Origin: Streptosporangium minutum
GTDB lineage: Bacteria > Actinomycetota > Actinomycetes > Streptosporangiales > Streptosporangiaceae
Assembly (NCBI RefSeq): GCF_002149035.1
Contig: NZ_NGFP01000085.1
Coordinates: forward strand, 1 to 33,249
Direction of reading: 5' to 3'
Length of the DNA: 33,249 bases
A program made the position numbers and the translations under genes. The notes beneath the pieces were generated by a model. The model saw only the letters and a program-made list of their open reading frames with translations, ran no database searches and was not told the DNA's origin. Shown here piece by piece: positions 1 through 5,877 of the stretch (position 1 is its first letter; every line of letters begins with the position of its first letter).

Positions 1-362
1 GTGTAGAAGGGGCGGGCGGCCGGGGCCCGCCAGTCGGTGAGGATGATGTCGTGGCCGGCGTCGCGCATGCCGATCCGGCCGATGTAGCAGGTCTCGCCGT
101 CGCGGTCGTCGATCCTGCCGAAGCACAGGCCGTGTTCCACCCCCGACAGCCGGGCCAGGTGGCGGGCGTGCTCGTCCGCGGAGACCTCCCGCTCGACCCT
201 GGCCTGGCGGGTTCCGCCGGGCTCGCCGCTCGCGTAGATCCGGCCGAGCGAGGCGCGGACCTGCTCCCTGAGGGTGTCGAGGCGGTCGTAGAGCCTGGTG
301 AGGCGGGACTGTTCGGCTCTCAGTGCTGCGGCACGGGCGGACGCGTGTTGACGGGACTCCAT
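1..362 (-). CDS. HelD-like superfamily 1 helicase/ATPase, N-terminal part (runs off the window)
   Basis: The first 120 codons of a minus-strand gene that continues past base 1. The protein starts with a charged helical stretch rich in Arg, Glu and Leu (about residues 1-70), as expected for the N-terminal coiled coil of HelD proteins. It then has FGRIDDRDGETCYIGRIG and ILTDWRAPAARPFY, which I recognise as the conserved entry into the helicase core of actinobacterial HelD-like proteins. Family role: ATP-driven removal of stalled RNA polymerase from DNA, with some members (HelR) giving rifamycin tolerance. The ATG at 362-360 is preceded by AGGAG at a 12-base spacing, somewhat long. No Walker motifs can be checked because they lie outside the window. 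The assignment to the HelD group is fairly firm; whether it is HelR is not decided. Confidence 0.75.
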   Translation of the reverse strand, partial: MESRQHASARAAALRAEQSRLTRLYDRLDTLREQVRASLGRIYASGEPGGTRQARVEREVSADEHARHLARLSGVEHGLCFGRIDDRDGETCYIGRIGMRDAGHDIILTDWRAPAARPFY

Positions 363-688
363 TTGTTTGGTAGACTCCTGTCTAATGGGTTATTACTAAC
401 CTTAGAGGTGATTGAGCATAGCGCTCTCATCTCGCCGTGTCGGCGTCCCGGTGACATCCGGCCGAAATTTCCGCTAAGCGATGAGGCATCGGTCAGCGCG
501 GTCCGTCCCGGGCGGTCCAGTCATGCTCGGGGTGCCCGGGGTCTTGGCCGGAAATCCAACGGACCCACTCGGGCGGGCGCCCGGATGCAAAATGGTCTGC
601 GTTCGTCTGTCGTGTCGATCCGCGGCCGCCCCGTTCGACCTTGGAGTGAGAAGGTCGAGTGGCGACCCCGACGACGAGGAGTTCGAAG
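363..688. promoter_or_regulatory. Divergent intergenic region between the helD-like gene and the yciI/ECF42 operon
   Basis: This gap of about 325 bases holds no convincing gene. The left part (363-430) is unusually AT-rich for this DNA and probably contains the promoter of the minus-strand helD-like gene. It includes a short dyad, GGTTA-N4-TAACC, at 388-401. The right part holds the ECF42-type promoter listed separately. I looked for the inverted-repeat rifamycin-associated element known upstream of some helR genes and did not see one. Confidence 0.5.
613..639 (+). promoter_or_regulatory. ECF42-type promoter of the yciI/sigma operon
   Basis: TGTCGA at 613-618 is followed after 17 bases by CGAC at 636-639. 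From memory of the family literature, ECF42 sigma factors recognise TGTCGA in the -35 region and CGA/TC in the -10 region. The site lies about 50 bases upstream of the yciI start, giving a 5' leader of roughly 40 bases. It implies that the sigma factor encoded second in the operon drives its own transcription. The match is by eye. Confidence 0.6.
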
Positions 689-1108
689 ATGGCGAAGTAC
701 ATGCTGATCATGCGGGGCACGGACGAATCCGTCGCGAAGATGATGGAGACGCCCTTCGAGCAGATGCTCGAGACGATGGGCCGTTTCAACGACGAGCTGA
801 TCCGGGCCGGGGTGCTCGTCGCCGCCGAGGGCCTGGAGGACGCGGCCCAGGGGGTGGTGGTCGACTTCAGCGGTGAGGCGCCGGTGGTCACCGACGGCCC
901 GTATGGCGAGACGAAGGAGCTGTTCGGCGGCTTCTACGTGCTCGATGTGGCTTCGAAGGAGGAGGCGGTCGAGTGGGCCAAGCGACTGCCCGCGGTCACC
1001 GGCACGAAGTGTGAGATCCGCCGGGTGCCGGGCATCGAGGAGTTCCCGCAGGACAACGAGTGGATCGTCAGGGAGCGGGCGTGGCGCGAGCGGACCGGCC
1101 AGCTTTGA
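689..1108 (+). CDS. YciI-family (DGPF domain) protein, partner of the ECF42 sigma factor
   Basis: A 139-residue protein of the YciI-like/DGPF family, small ferredoxin-like-fold proteins of uncertain chemistry that are the standard neighbours of ECF42 sigma factors. The family signature is seen as VVTDGPYGETKELFGGFYVL around residues 73-92, followed by the helical segment that ends the fold (EEAVEWAKRLP). I chose the ATG at 689 over the upstream in-frame ATG at 659 because GAGGAG lies 8 bases before it and the family normally begins MKYMLL-like, as here (MAKYMLIM). The end overlaps the sigma factor reading frame, so the two are translationally coupled. The operon is probably transcribed from the ECF42-type site at 613-639. 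Exact function unknown; it is thought to act with the sigma factor in stress or secondary-metabolism responses. Confidence 0.9.
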   Translation: MAKYMLIMRGTDESVAKMMETPFEQMLETMGRFNDELIRAGVLVAAEGLEDAAQGVVVDFSGEAPVVTDGPYGETKELFGGFYVLDVASKEEAVEWAKRLPAVTGTKCEIRRVPGIEEFPQDNEWIVRERAWRERTGQL

Positions 1109-2412
1109 CGCCCGCGGCCACCGGCGGCCCGCTGAGCACCGAGTCGGCGCGGCGGGCCGTCGAGGCCGTCTGGCGGATCGAGTCCGCGCGGATCGTCGGT
1201 GCGCTGGCCCGCTACACCGGGGACTTCGAGCTCGCCGAGGACGTCGCGCAGGAGGCGGTGGCGGAGGCGCTGGTCACCTGGTCGCGCGAGGGTGCGCCGG
1301 CGAACCCGATGGGTTGGCTGCTGGCGACCGCGCGGCGGCGCGCCATCGACTCCTTCCGCCGCCGGTCGGCGCTCGACGAGCGGTACGCCGTGCTCGCCGG
1401 CCGGCTGGCCGAGGGGGAGACGAGCTCGGGCGCGACGACCCCGCGAGACCGGCCGGACGACCTGCCGTGGGATCCCGACCGGGTCGACGACGACGTTCTC
1501 GCGCTGATGTTCGTGGCCTGCCATCCGGTGCTCTCGCCCGAGGCTCGCGTGGCCCTGACGCTGCGCGCGGTCGGCGGCCTGTCGAGCGAGGAGATCGCCC
1601 GGGCGTTCCTCGTGCCCGTGCCGACCCTCCAGGCTCGGATCACGCGCGGCAAGAAGACGATCGCCGCGGCGCGAGTGCCGTTCGAGCTGCCACCGCCCGA
1701 GGAACGGCGCCAGCGGCTCGGCGGTGTCCTGAGCGTGCTGTATGTGATCTTCACGGAGGGTTCGACGGCAACGGCCGGTGACCGCCTGCTGCGCACCGAT
1801 CTCGCCTACGAGGCGATCCGGCTGGCCAGGACGCTGGCCGCGTTGCTGCCCGATGAGCCGGAGGTGTACGGACTGCTCGCCCTGTTCGAGCTCACGGCCG
1901 CGCGCTTTCCCGCACGCACCGGGCCCGACGGCGAAGCGGTGCTCCTGGAGGATCAGGACCGGCGCCTGTGGGACCGGTCGGCGATCCGCCGCGGCCTGGC
2001 CGCGATCGGCCGGGCCTCGGCCGTCGGACGCGGCCTGGGACCGTACGGCCTGCAGGCGGCGATCGCCGCCTGCCACGCGTCGGCGTCCTCGGTGCCGGAG
2101 ACCGACTGGGAGCGTGTCGTGCTGCTGTATGAGGTGCTCGGCCGGGTGGCTCCCTCACCCGTCGTCGAGCTCAACCGGGCCGTCGCCGTCGCGATGGCGA
2201 ACGGGCCGCAGCAGGCGCTGTCCGTCGTGGACGAGCTGGTCGCCGCAGGCGGGCTGTCGGGGTCGTACCTGCTGCCCAGCGTGCGCGGCGAGCTGCTCGC
2301 CCGGCTCGGCCGGACCGCCGAGGCCCGGGCCGAACTGGAGCTCGCCGCCCGGCTGTGCCGTAACGTCCGCGAGCGGTCGGTGCTGCTGCGCAAGGCGGCC
2401 GCGCTGGCGTGA
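1081..2412 (+). CDS. ECF42-group RNA polymerase sigma factor with C-terminal TPR-like domain
   Basis: Sigma-70 family factor of the ECF42 group. Sigma region 2 is in the first ~110 residues (AVEAVWRIESARIVGALARY, then a DFELAEDVAQEAVAEAL segment and NPMGWLLATARRRAID). Region 4 follows (SPEARVALTLRAVGGLSSEE and VPVPTLQARITRGKK). The long C-terminal half (about 240-443) is the DUF6596/TPR-like extension typical of ECF42, with VVLLYEVLGRVAPSPVVELN and the final SGSYLLPSVRGELLARLGRT repeat. ECF42 members lack an anti-sigma factor, and the C-terminal domain is considered the regulatory part. Start choice is open: GTG 1081 has AGGGAG 5 bases upstream, TTG 1105 overlaps the yciI stop as TTGA, and ATG 1060 is also in frame. 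All overlap or touch yciI, consistent with coupling. Confidence 0.9.
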   Translation: MARADRPALTPAATGGPLSTESARRAVEAVWRIESARIVGALARYTGDFELAEDVAQEAVAEALVTWSREGAPANPMGWLLATARRRAIDSFRRRSALDERYAVLAGRLAEGETSSGATTPRDRPDDLPWDPDRVDDDVLALMFVACHPVLSPEARVALTLRAVGGLSSEEIARAFLVPVPTLQARITRGKKTIAAARVPFELPPPEERRQRLGGVLSVLYVIFTEGSTATAGDRLLRTDLAYEAIRLARTLAALLPDEPEVYGLLALFELTAARFPARTGPDGEAVLLEDQDRRLWDRSAIRRGLAAIGRASAVGRGLGPYGLQAAIAACHASASSVPETDWERVVLLYEVLGRVAPSPVVELNRAVAVAMANGPQQALSVVDELVAAGGLSGSYLLPSVRGELLARLGRTAEARAELELAARLCRNVRERSVLLRKAAALA

Positions 2413-2479
2413 TGTCCGGCCGCCCCCCGCGTGGTCGGCGTGTCCCGGCGCCTGCGCGACCGCGGGAAAAGCGATCACC

Positions 2480-2653
2480 TCACCGGGAGCCGAGGAACGC
2501 AGGCGTCCGGTCGGGCAGCAGCGCGGCGCCCCCGGCATCGTAGGAGGGCGGCGAGCTGCCGGCGAACAGGTGCTGGTCGCCGGGGTAGAGGTACGGCTCG
2601 CCGTCGGCTGCCTTCTCCACCGGCGCCCGTGCGGCGTCGGCGTCGCCCTCGTC
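2480..2653 (-). pseudogene. 3' remnant of a dienelactone hydrolase-family gene
   Basis: In the minus frame ending at the stop 2482-2480, the last 57 codons read like the C-terminus of a dienelactone hydrolase: DEGDADAARAPVEKAADGE, then PYLYPGDQHLFAGSSPPSYD and a closing AALLPDRTPAFLGSR. The histidine in GDQHLF is at the position of the family's catalytic His. No start codon or N-terminal alpha/beta-hydrolase body is present. The homology runs up to 2653 and stops exactly at the terminal repeat of the Tn3-like element. The rest of the gene is not found on the other side of the element, where the DUF418 gene lies, so this is a dead fragment. Several Ala/Pro substitutions suggest decay. Confidence 0.7.
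2649..2653 (+). repeat. 5-bp target-site duplication, left copy (TCGTC)
   Basis: TCGTC directly abuts the outer end of the left 41-bp terminal repeat. The same five bases follow the right repeat at 4667-4671. Five-base duplications are the hallmark of Tn3-family insertion. Confidence 0.6.
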
Positions 2654-2694
2654 GGCCCTCTGCTCCCGAACATGTCCCCAACCGCCAGGTAGCG
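2654..2694 (-). repeat. Left terminal inverted repeat of the Tn3-like element
   Basis: Read on the minus strand it begins CGCTACCTGGCGG and ends GAGCAGAGGGCC, matching the right-end repeat at 36 of 41 bases. Homology between the two ends stops at 2653/4667, exactly where the TCGTC duplication begins. Confidence 0.8.
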
Positions 2695-2703
2695 GAATGA
2701 GAA

Positions 2704-2724
2704 ATCACGATTGCGGATCGTGAT
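2704..2724. promoter_or_regulatory. Perfect 8-bp dyad just inside the left end of the element
   Basis: ATCACGAT-N5-ATCGTGAT is a perfect inverted repeat located 9 bases inside the left terminal repeat. It is much more AT-rich than its surroundings. It could be an operator, a resolvase subsite or a relic of one; nothing else in the element identifies the binding protein. Confidence 0.4.
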
Positions 2725-2800
2725 CGTTTCGGAGCGGTGAATGCGGCTGGTTGGGTGGGGTTTCTGCTTGATCGTGTTCGTGTCGGAGACGATCGGGTGG

Positions 2801-2905
2801 AGGGCGGGTCAGGCGGCCACGCTGCTGGCCACCGTGCGGCATCTGGAAACCTCCTCAGTCCACGACGCCCTGGACGTGCTGGACCTGCTGTTCACCTCGA
2901 AACAA
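2801..2905 (+). pseudogene. Internal fragment of a Tn3-family transposase, inverted relative to the N-terminal part
   Basis: In the plus frame this stretch encodes RAGQAATLLATVRHLETSSV followed by HDALDVLDLLFTSKQ. It matches the conserved internal region of Tn3-family transposases where family members read like LLATVRHLE..DDALDLFDLLM. The adjacent transposase N-terminal part (2900-3438) is on the opposite strand, so the two pieces have been inverted against each other, with the join at about 2900-2905. No complete reading frame remains. The stretch between here and the left terminal repeat (2725-2800) is open in the same frame but I do not recognise it. Confidence 0.65.
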
Positions 2906-3438
2906 CCGCTTGGTCGTGTCATCGCGGACCCGCGCGACCAGCCGCGCCAGCACCGTCACCCCCGGCAGCAGCACCTTGCGCTCCCGCAGCCACCCCACCC
3001 CGTCAGTGAAGATCGCCTTCGGGCCGTCGCCCGACGTCCACGACCGCGCCGCACTCACGCGGTGAACTCCCCGCCGACGTCGGTGAAGTCCTTCCACCCA
3101 TACGCCCGCCGGATATCACGCTGATGATCGAACGGCGTCTCCCGCCGCTCGGCGTACCGCTTCACCTGCGAGGCGTCCTCGACACCCAGCTGCTCGGCCA
3201 CGAACTCCAGCACCGCACCCGGCACACCCAGAGGATCTTCCATGAACGTCCCCAGCCGGCGCACCGTCACCAGCTGAAGGGCGAACCCCAGCCTCATGTG
3301 CACGCCGCGCCGCTGCCCGACCAGCGCCCGATCCTCATCATCGAGGAAGAACACCCGCTCCAGATCAGCCTGCGCCGGCGGCCCCGCGAACCGCCCGTAA
3401 GCAGCCGCCTCATCATCCGCCAAGAACTCCACCGGCAT
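2900..3438 (-). pseudogene. Tn3-family transposase, N-terminal (DUF4158) part, broken
   Basis: Starting at the ATG at 3438 the frame reads MPVEFLADDEAAAYGRFAGP, RVFFLDDEDRALVGQRRGVH and RLGFALQLVTVRRLGTFMED. This is the DUF4158 N-terminal, DNA-binding domain of Tn3-family transposases. The frame ends at a TGA (3057-3055) where the family has a Trp codon. A one-base shift within the next ten bases moves the remainder (RSWTSGDGPKAIF, GWLRERKVLLPGVTVLARLV) into another frame. Homology stops near 2900, where an inverted piece of the same kind of protein begins. Stop, frameshift and truncation together make this a clear pseudogene. A normal transposase of the family is about 950-1000 residues, so four fifths are missing. 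Confidence 0.85.
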
Positions 3439-3665
3439 AACCCGCAAAGTAGGACCAACCAACAGGCCGACCACTCGGAGCGATCAAACCGCTACAAGAC
3501 CCCCGCCCACTCGACGCCACCCGCATCTGATTGGCGGCTCGCCGTAGATATAGGAGTTCCGGGCCCGAACTGGTGCCGGGTGACATCGAACATGGCGCGT
3601 TGCCATCGAAGGTTGGTGACCAGTAGGTTCGCGCCACCAAGGTTTGAGGGGGAGGGATTGCTGAA

Positions 3666-4277
3666 GTGCTCACACTGGCGGCGGTCGCCGAAGACCCGCT
3701 TGTACTGACGCGTCGCCTGAACCTGAAGGACGGTTCGGACGTCGTCTTCCGACCGCTCATGCACACTGACGCGGAGCGTCTTGCGGCCTTCCTGGAGGGG
3801 CTGTCGGCCGAATCGAGGCGACTGAGTACCTTCGACGGGTACGACCTCGAGGCTGCCCGGAAGCTGTGTGACGCGATCGCGCGCTACGACAAGCTCAGGC
3901 TGGTGCTTGAGGACGTGCTGTCCGGCAGGATCGTCGGACTTGTCGAATTCAGTCTCGATCTCCACCCGGCGGACATCGCCCGCTACCAGGAGGCCGGCAT
4001 CCACCTGACGGCGACGGACTGCCGCTTCGGGCCCACTCTGTCCGACGACTACCAGGGGAGGGGGGTGGGAACGCAGATCTTCCCGCTCATCGCGGACGTC
4101 GCTCGGCATTTCGGCAGGACGAGAATCATCCTGTTCGGCGGCGTTCTCGTCGACAACCCACGCGCCGTTCGCTACTACAAGAAGCACGGCTTCCAGCTCG
4201 TCGGCTCCTTCACCGGGAGTGACGGCGCACAGTCGTTCGACATGATCCTGGACCTGCATCCGCTTTCAGGCCAGTGA
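3666..4277 (+). CDS. GNAT-family N-acetyltransferase
   Basis: A complete 203-residue GCN5-related N-acetyltransferase, expected to transfer an acetyl group from acetyl-CoA to an unknown amine. The pyrophosphate-binding loop is visible as DDYQGRGVGTQIF (Q130-x-x-G-x-G135 pattern). It is preceded by the beta-4 strand region and followed by the conserved late segment NPRAVRYYKKHGFQLVGSF. The GTG start at 3666 has GGAGGG 9 bases upstream. The gene lies inside the Tn3-like element and is probably its cargo; it looks intact although the transposase is dead, which suggests selection for it or recent acquisition. The sequence resembles GNATs fused to acetyl-CoA synthetase-like proteins or stand-alone stress acetyltransferases. 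I cannot assign the substrate, and antibiotic modification is possible but unproven. Confidence 0.85.
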   Translation: MLTLAAVAEDPLVLTRRLNLKDGSDVVFRPLMHTDAERLAAFLEGLSAESRRLSTFDGYDLEAARKLCDAIARYDKLRLVLEDVLSGRIVGLVEFSLDLHPADIARYQEAGIHLTATDCRFGPTLSDDYQGRGVGTQIFPLIADVARHFGRTRIILFGGVLVDNPRAVRYYKKHGFQLVGSFTGSDGAQSFDMILDLHPLSGQ

Positions 4278-4625
4278 CGCCTTCGTCCAAGCTTCGGTGG
4301 CACACGCTTAACCTTCGCCAACGCGGGACATCTGGGTTGGGCATGTGGGGGTTATGCGAAGCAGCTGACTCGGGAATGCATGTCCTACGCCGATCGCGCA
4401 GCGCGGACCGAATGGGCGTCCTTCTCCCGAAGCTGTCCCCAGCCCCAAAGTGGATCGATCGGTGCAGGTCACGGGGTCTGTGCCGAGTGTCGCGGAGACC
4501 AGGTTTCGGCGCCGGATGGCGGCGCCGAGCATGCGGCCGAATTGGCGCGGAGAACAAGCGCGATGCGCTGACCTGCGGCTATGCCGTTCCAAGGACCGAA
4601 CAGACCAGTGGCTCTGTCCGGTCAA
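4278..4625. other. Unrecognised lower-GC sequence between the GNAT gene and the right end of the element
   Basis: About 350 bases with clearly lower GC and less biased codon third positions than the neighbouring genes. Open frames cross it on both strands but none shows a good start, ribosome binding site or family I recognise. It is probably passenger DNA or a decayed gene within the element. Confidence 0.4.
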
Positions 4626-4666
4626 CGCTACCTGGCGGCTCGGAACATGCTCGGGAGCGGAGGGCC
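4626..4666 (+). repeat. Right terminal inverted repeat of the Tn3-like element
   Basis: Begins CGCTACCTGGCGG and ends GAGCGGAGGGCC; 36 of 41 bases match the left repeat on the opposite strand. A TCGTC duplication follows at 4667-4671. Confidence 0.8.
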
Positions 4667-4671
4667 TCGTC
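4667..4671 (+). repeat. 5-bp target-site duplication, right copy (TCGTC)
   Basis: Directly adjacent to the right terminal repeat and identical to 2649-2653. Together they suggest that the element entered by a single Tn3-type transposition event. Confidence 0.6.
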
Positions 4672-4699
4672 GGTGATCTCCTCGACAGCCCGGGAGCGG

Positions 4700-5764
4700 T
4701 CAGGAGGTGCGGCGCAGGGACGGACGCTGCGCCCAGGTGGCCCAGCGCCAGAGCCATTCCAGGGGCCCTTGACGGTAGCGGCGCAGCCAGAGCGTGGACA
4801 CCAGCCACTGGGGGACGAGGATGGCCCCGGCGATGAGGAGCACCGTCGTCTGGGACCAGCCGTCCGGCGAGCCGCCGATGAGGCGTGCGGCCACCAGGAC
4901 GAGGACCGTGGCGGACAGGTAGTTGGTCAGCGCCATCCGGCCCAGTGGCGCGAAGGCCCCCTGGAGCACCGGCCGGAGCGGCGTTCTCAGCAGGAGCAGC
5001 AGGGCGCACACGTACGCGCCTGCGGTCAGCAACCCGGCGAGGGCGAACCAGGAGGTGAAATCGTCGGTGCCGGCGGCCCCGGACCGGATCTGCAGCCACG
5101 TGGCGGGCACCGCCCCCGCCGCGAAGACCAGGCCCAGCACGGCCGGCACGCGGGCGGAACGCCCGATCCGGTCGATCACGCCGTACCGGGTCAGCGCCGA
5201 GCCCAGCAGGAACAGCCCCGGCACCACCGACACGCCGTTGCCGCCGAGGATCAGCGGCGTCGCGACGAGGCAGGCGGCGAGCCCCGCCACGGCCCGGCGC
5301 GGCAGCCAGGTCGAGGGAAGCAGCACCAGCAGGCCGACGACGGCGTAGACGGTCAGGATGTCGCCCCGCCACAGCAGGAACATGTGAGCCAGGCCCATCG
5401 CCAGCAGCACCAGGATCCGGCGCAGCAGGAGCACCCGCGGGCGGGGGACACGGCGCCGCGCGGAGTCCAGCAGCAGCGAGAAGCCGATGCCGAACAACAG
5501 GGAGAAGATCGGGAAGAAGCGCTGGTCGACGAATAACCCCAGCCCCAGCCAGGCGTCGTCCTGACCCGCCACCACCACAGGCTGGGTGGCTTCTCCGGTG
5601 TGGACCATGTGAGCGATCGGCTTGACGTTGGCCAGCAGGATTCCGCACAGGGCGAACCCGCGCAGCACATCGAGCGCGGCGATACGCGGCCTGCCGGAGG
5701 CGGTCGTAGCGGGCTGCCCCGATCCCGTAGGTGCCGGCGTCGGGGGGAGCGTTTCATGTGGCAT
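4700..5764 (-). CDS. DUF418 domain-containing multi-pass membrane protein
   Basis: A 354-residue integral membrane protein. After a Pro/Thr-rich N-terminus, [20 protein letters not shown] is the standard opening of the DUF418/YeiB family (acyltransferase-3-like topology). [16 protein letters not shown] and a block of further hydrophobic helices follow. The C-terminal DUF418 part contains [20 protein letters not shown] and a closing [15 protein letters not shown] motif, which is typical. The family is assigned to transport or cell-envelope modification without a firm biochemical role. ATG 5764 has AGGATGAGG 4 bases upstream. It is divergent from the two-component system, so it may be a target of that system. 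The Tn3-like element ends about 30 bases after its stop codon. Confidence 0.85.
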   Translation of the reverse strand: MPHETLPPTPAPTGSGQPATTASGRPRIAALDVLRGFALCGILLANVKPIAHMVHTGEATQPVVVAGQDDAWLGLGLFVDQRFFPIFSLLFGIGFSLLLDSARRRVPRPRVLLLRRILVLLAMGLAHMFLLWRGDILTVYAVVGLLVLLPSTWLPRRAVAGLAACLVATPLILGGNGVSVVPGLFLLGSALTRYGVIDRIGRSARVPAVLGLVFAAGAVPATWLQIRSGAAGTDDFTSWFALAGLLTAGAYVCALLLLLRTPLRPVLQGAFAPLGRMALTNYLSATVLVLVAARLIGGSPDGWSQTTVLLIAGAILVPQWLVSTLWLRRYRQGPLEWLWRWATWAQRPSLRRTS

Positions 5765-5831
5765 GGGGCCTCATCCTGCAAACCGGGGCCGGCTGCCCAC
5801 ATCGACACAAAGCAGGGAACGTAACAGTACT

Positions 5832-5855
5832 TTCGGCCGGTACAGGCCGGCGGAA
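5832..5855. promoter_or_regulatory. Inverted repeat in the DUF418/histidine kinase divergent region
   Basis: TTCGGCCGG-N6-CCGGCGGAA has 8 of 9 paired positions matching. It sits immediately upstream of the kinase -10 box, overlapping its -35 region, and about 70 bases from the DUF418 start. It is a plausible binding site for the NarL-type response regulator encoded downstream. Confidence 0.4.
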
Positions 5856-5864
5856 CCCTTGTCC

Positions 5865-5870
5865 TAGCCT
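5865..5870 (+). promoter_or_regulatory. -10 box for leaderless transcription of the histidine kinase
   Basis: TAGCCT ends 7 bases before the GTG start at 5878, the usual distance from a -10 hexamer to a transcription start. No ribosome binding site is seen, so a leaderless mRNA is likely. Confidence 0.45.
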
Positions 5871-5877
5871 GGGTGCC

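Larger units (their letters stand above)
2654..4666. mobile_element. Defective Tn3-family transposon (about 2.0 kb) carrying a GNAT gene
   Basis: The segment is bounded by 41-bp inverted repeats (2654-2694 and 4626-4666, 36 of 41 positions identical, outer ends GGCCCTC/GAGGGCC). Direct copies of TCGTC flank it at 2649-2653 and 4667-4671. Inside lie pieces of a Tn3-family transposase in two orientations, an intact GNAT acetyltransferase gene and about 350 bases of unrecognised lower-GC sequence. The transposase has an in-frame stop, a frameshift and an inverted segment, and most of its DDE catalytic part is missing. The element cannot move by itself, but its ends could be mobilised by a related transposase. 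The TIRs do not start with the GGGG common in classical Tn3, so the family assignment rests on the transposase remnants and the 5-bp duplication. Confidence 0.75.

Noticed and set aside
363-480. Rifamycin-associated element upstream of the helD-like gene
   Set aside because: Searched for the GC-rich inverted repeat and did not find it; therefore the gene was not named helR.
934-2076. Long minus-strand open frame opposite the ECF42 sigma gene
   Set aside because: An antisense shadow of a GC-rich gene; no ribosome site, no family, and strong homology on the plus strand.
3492-4259. 255-codon minus-strand frame opposite the GNAT gene
   Set aside because: No recognisable domain, and the plus frame has a clear GNAT fold and ribosome site.
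4308-5648. 446-codon minus-strand frame over DUF418
   Set aside because: Shifted reading of DUF418, which has clear membrane segments in the other frame; it also crosses the transposon end.
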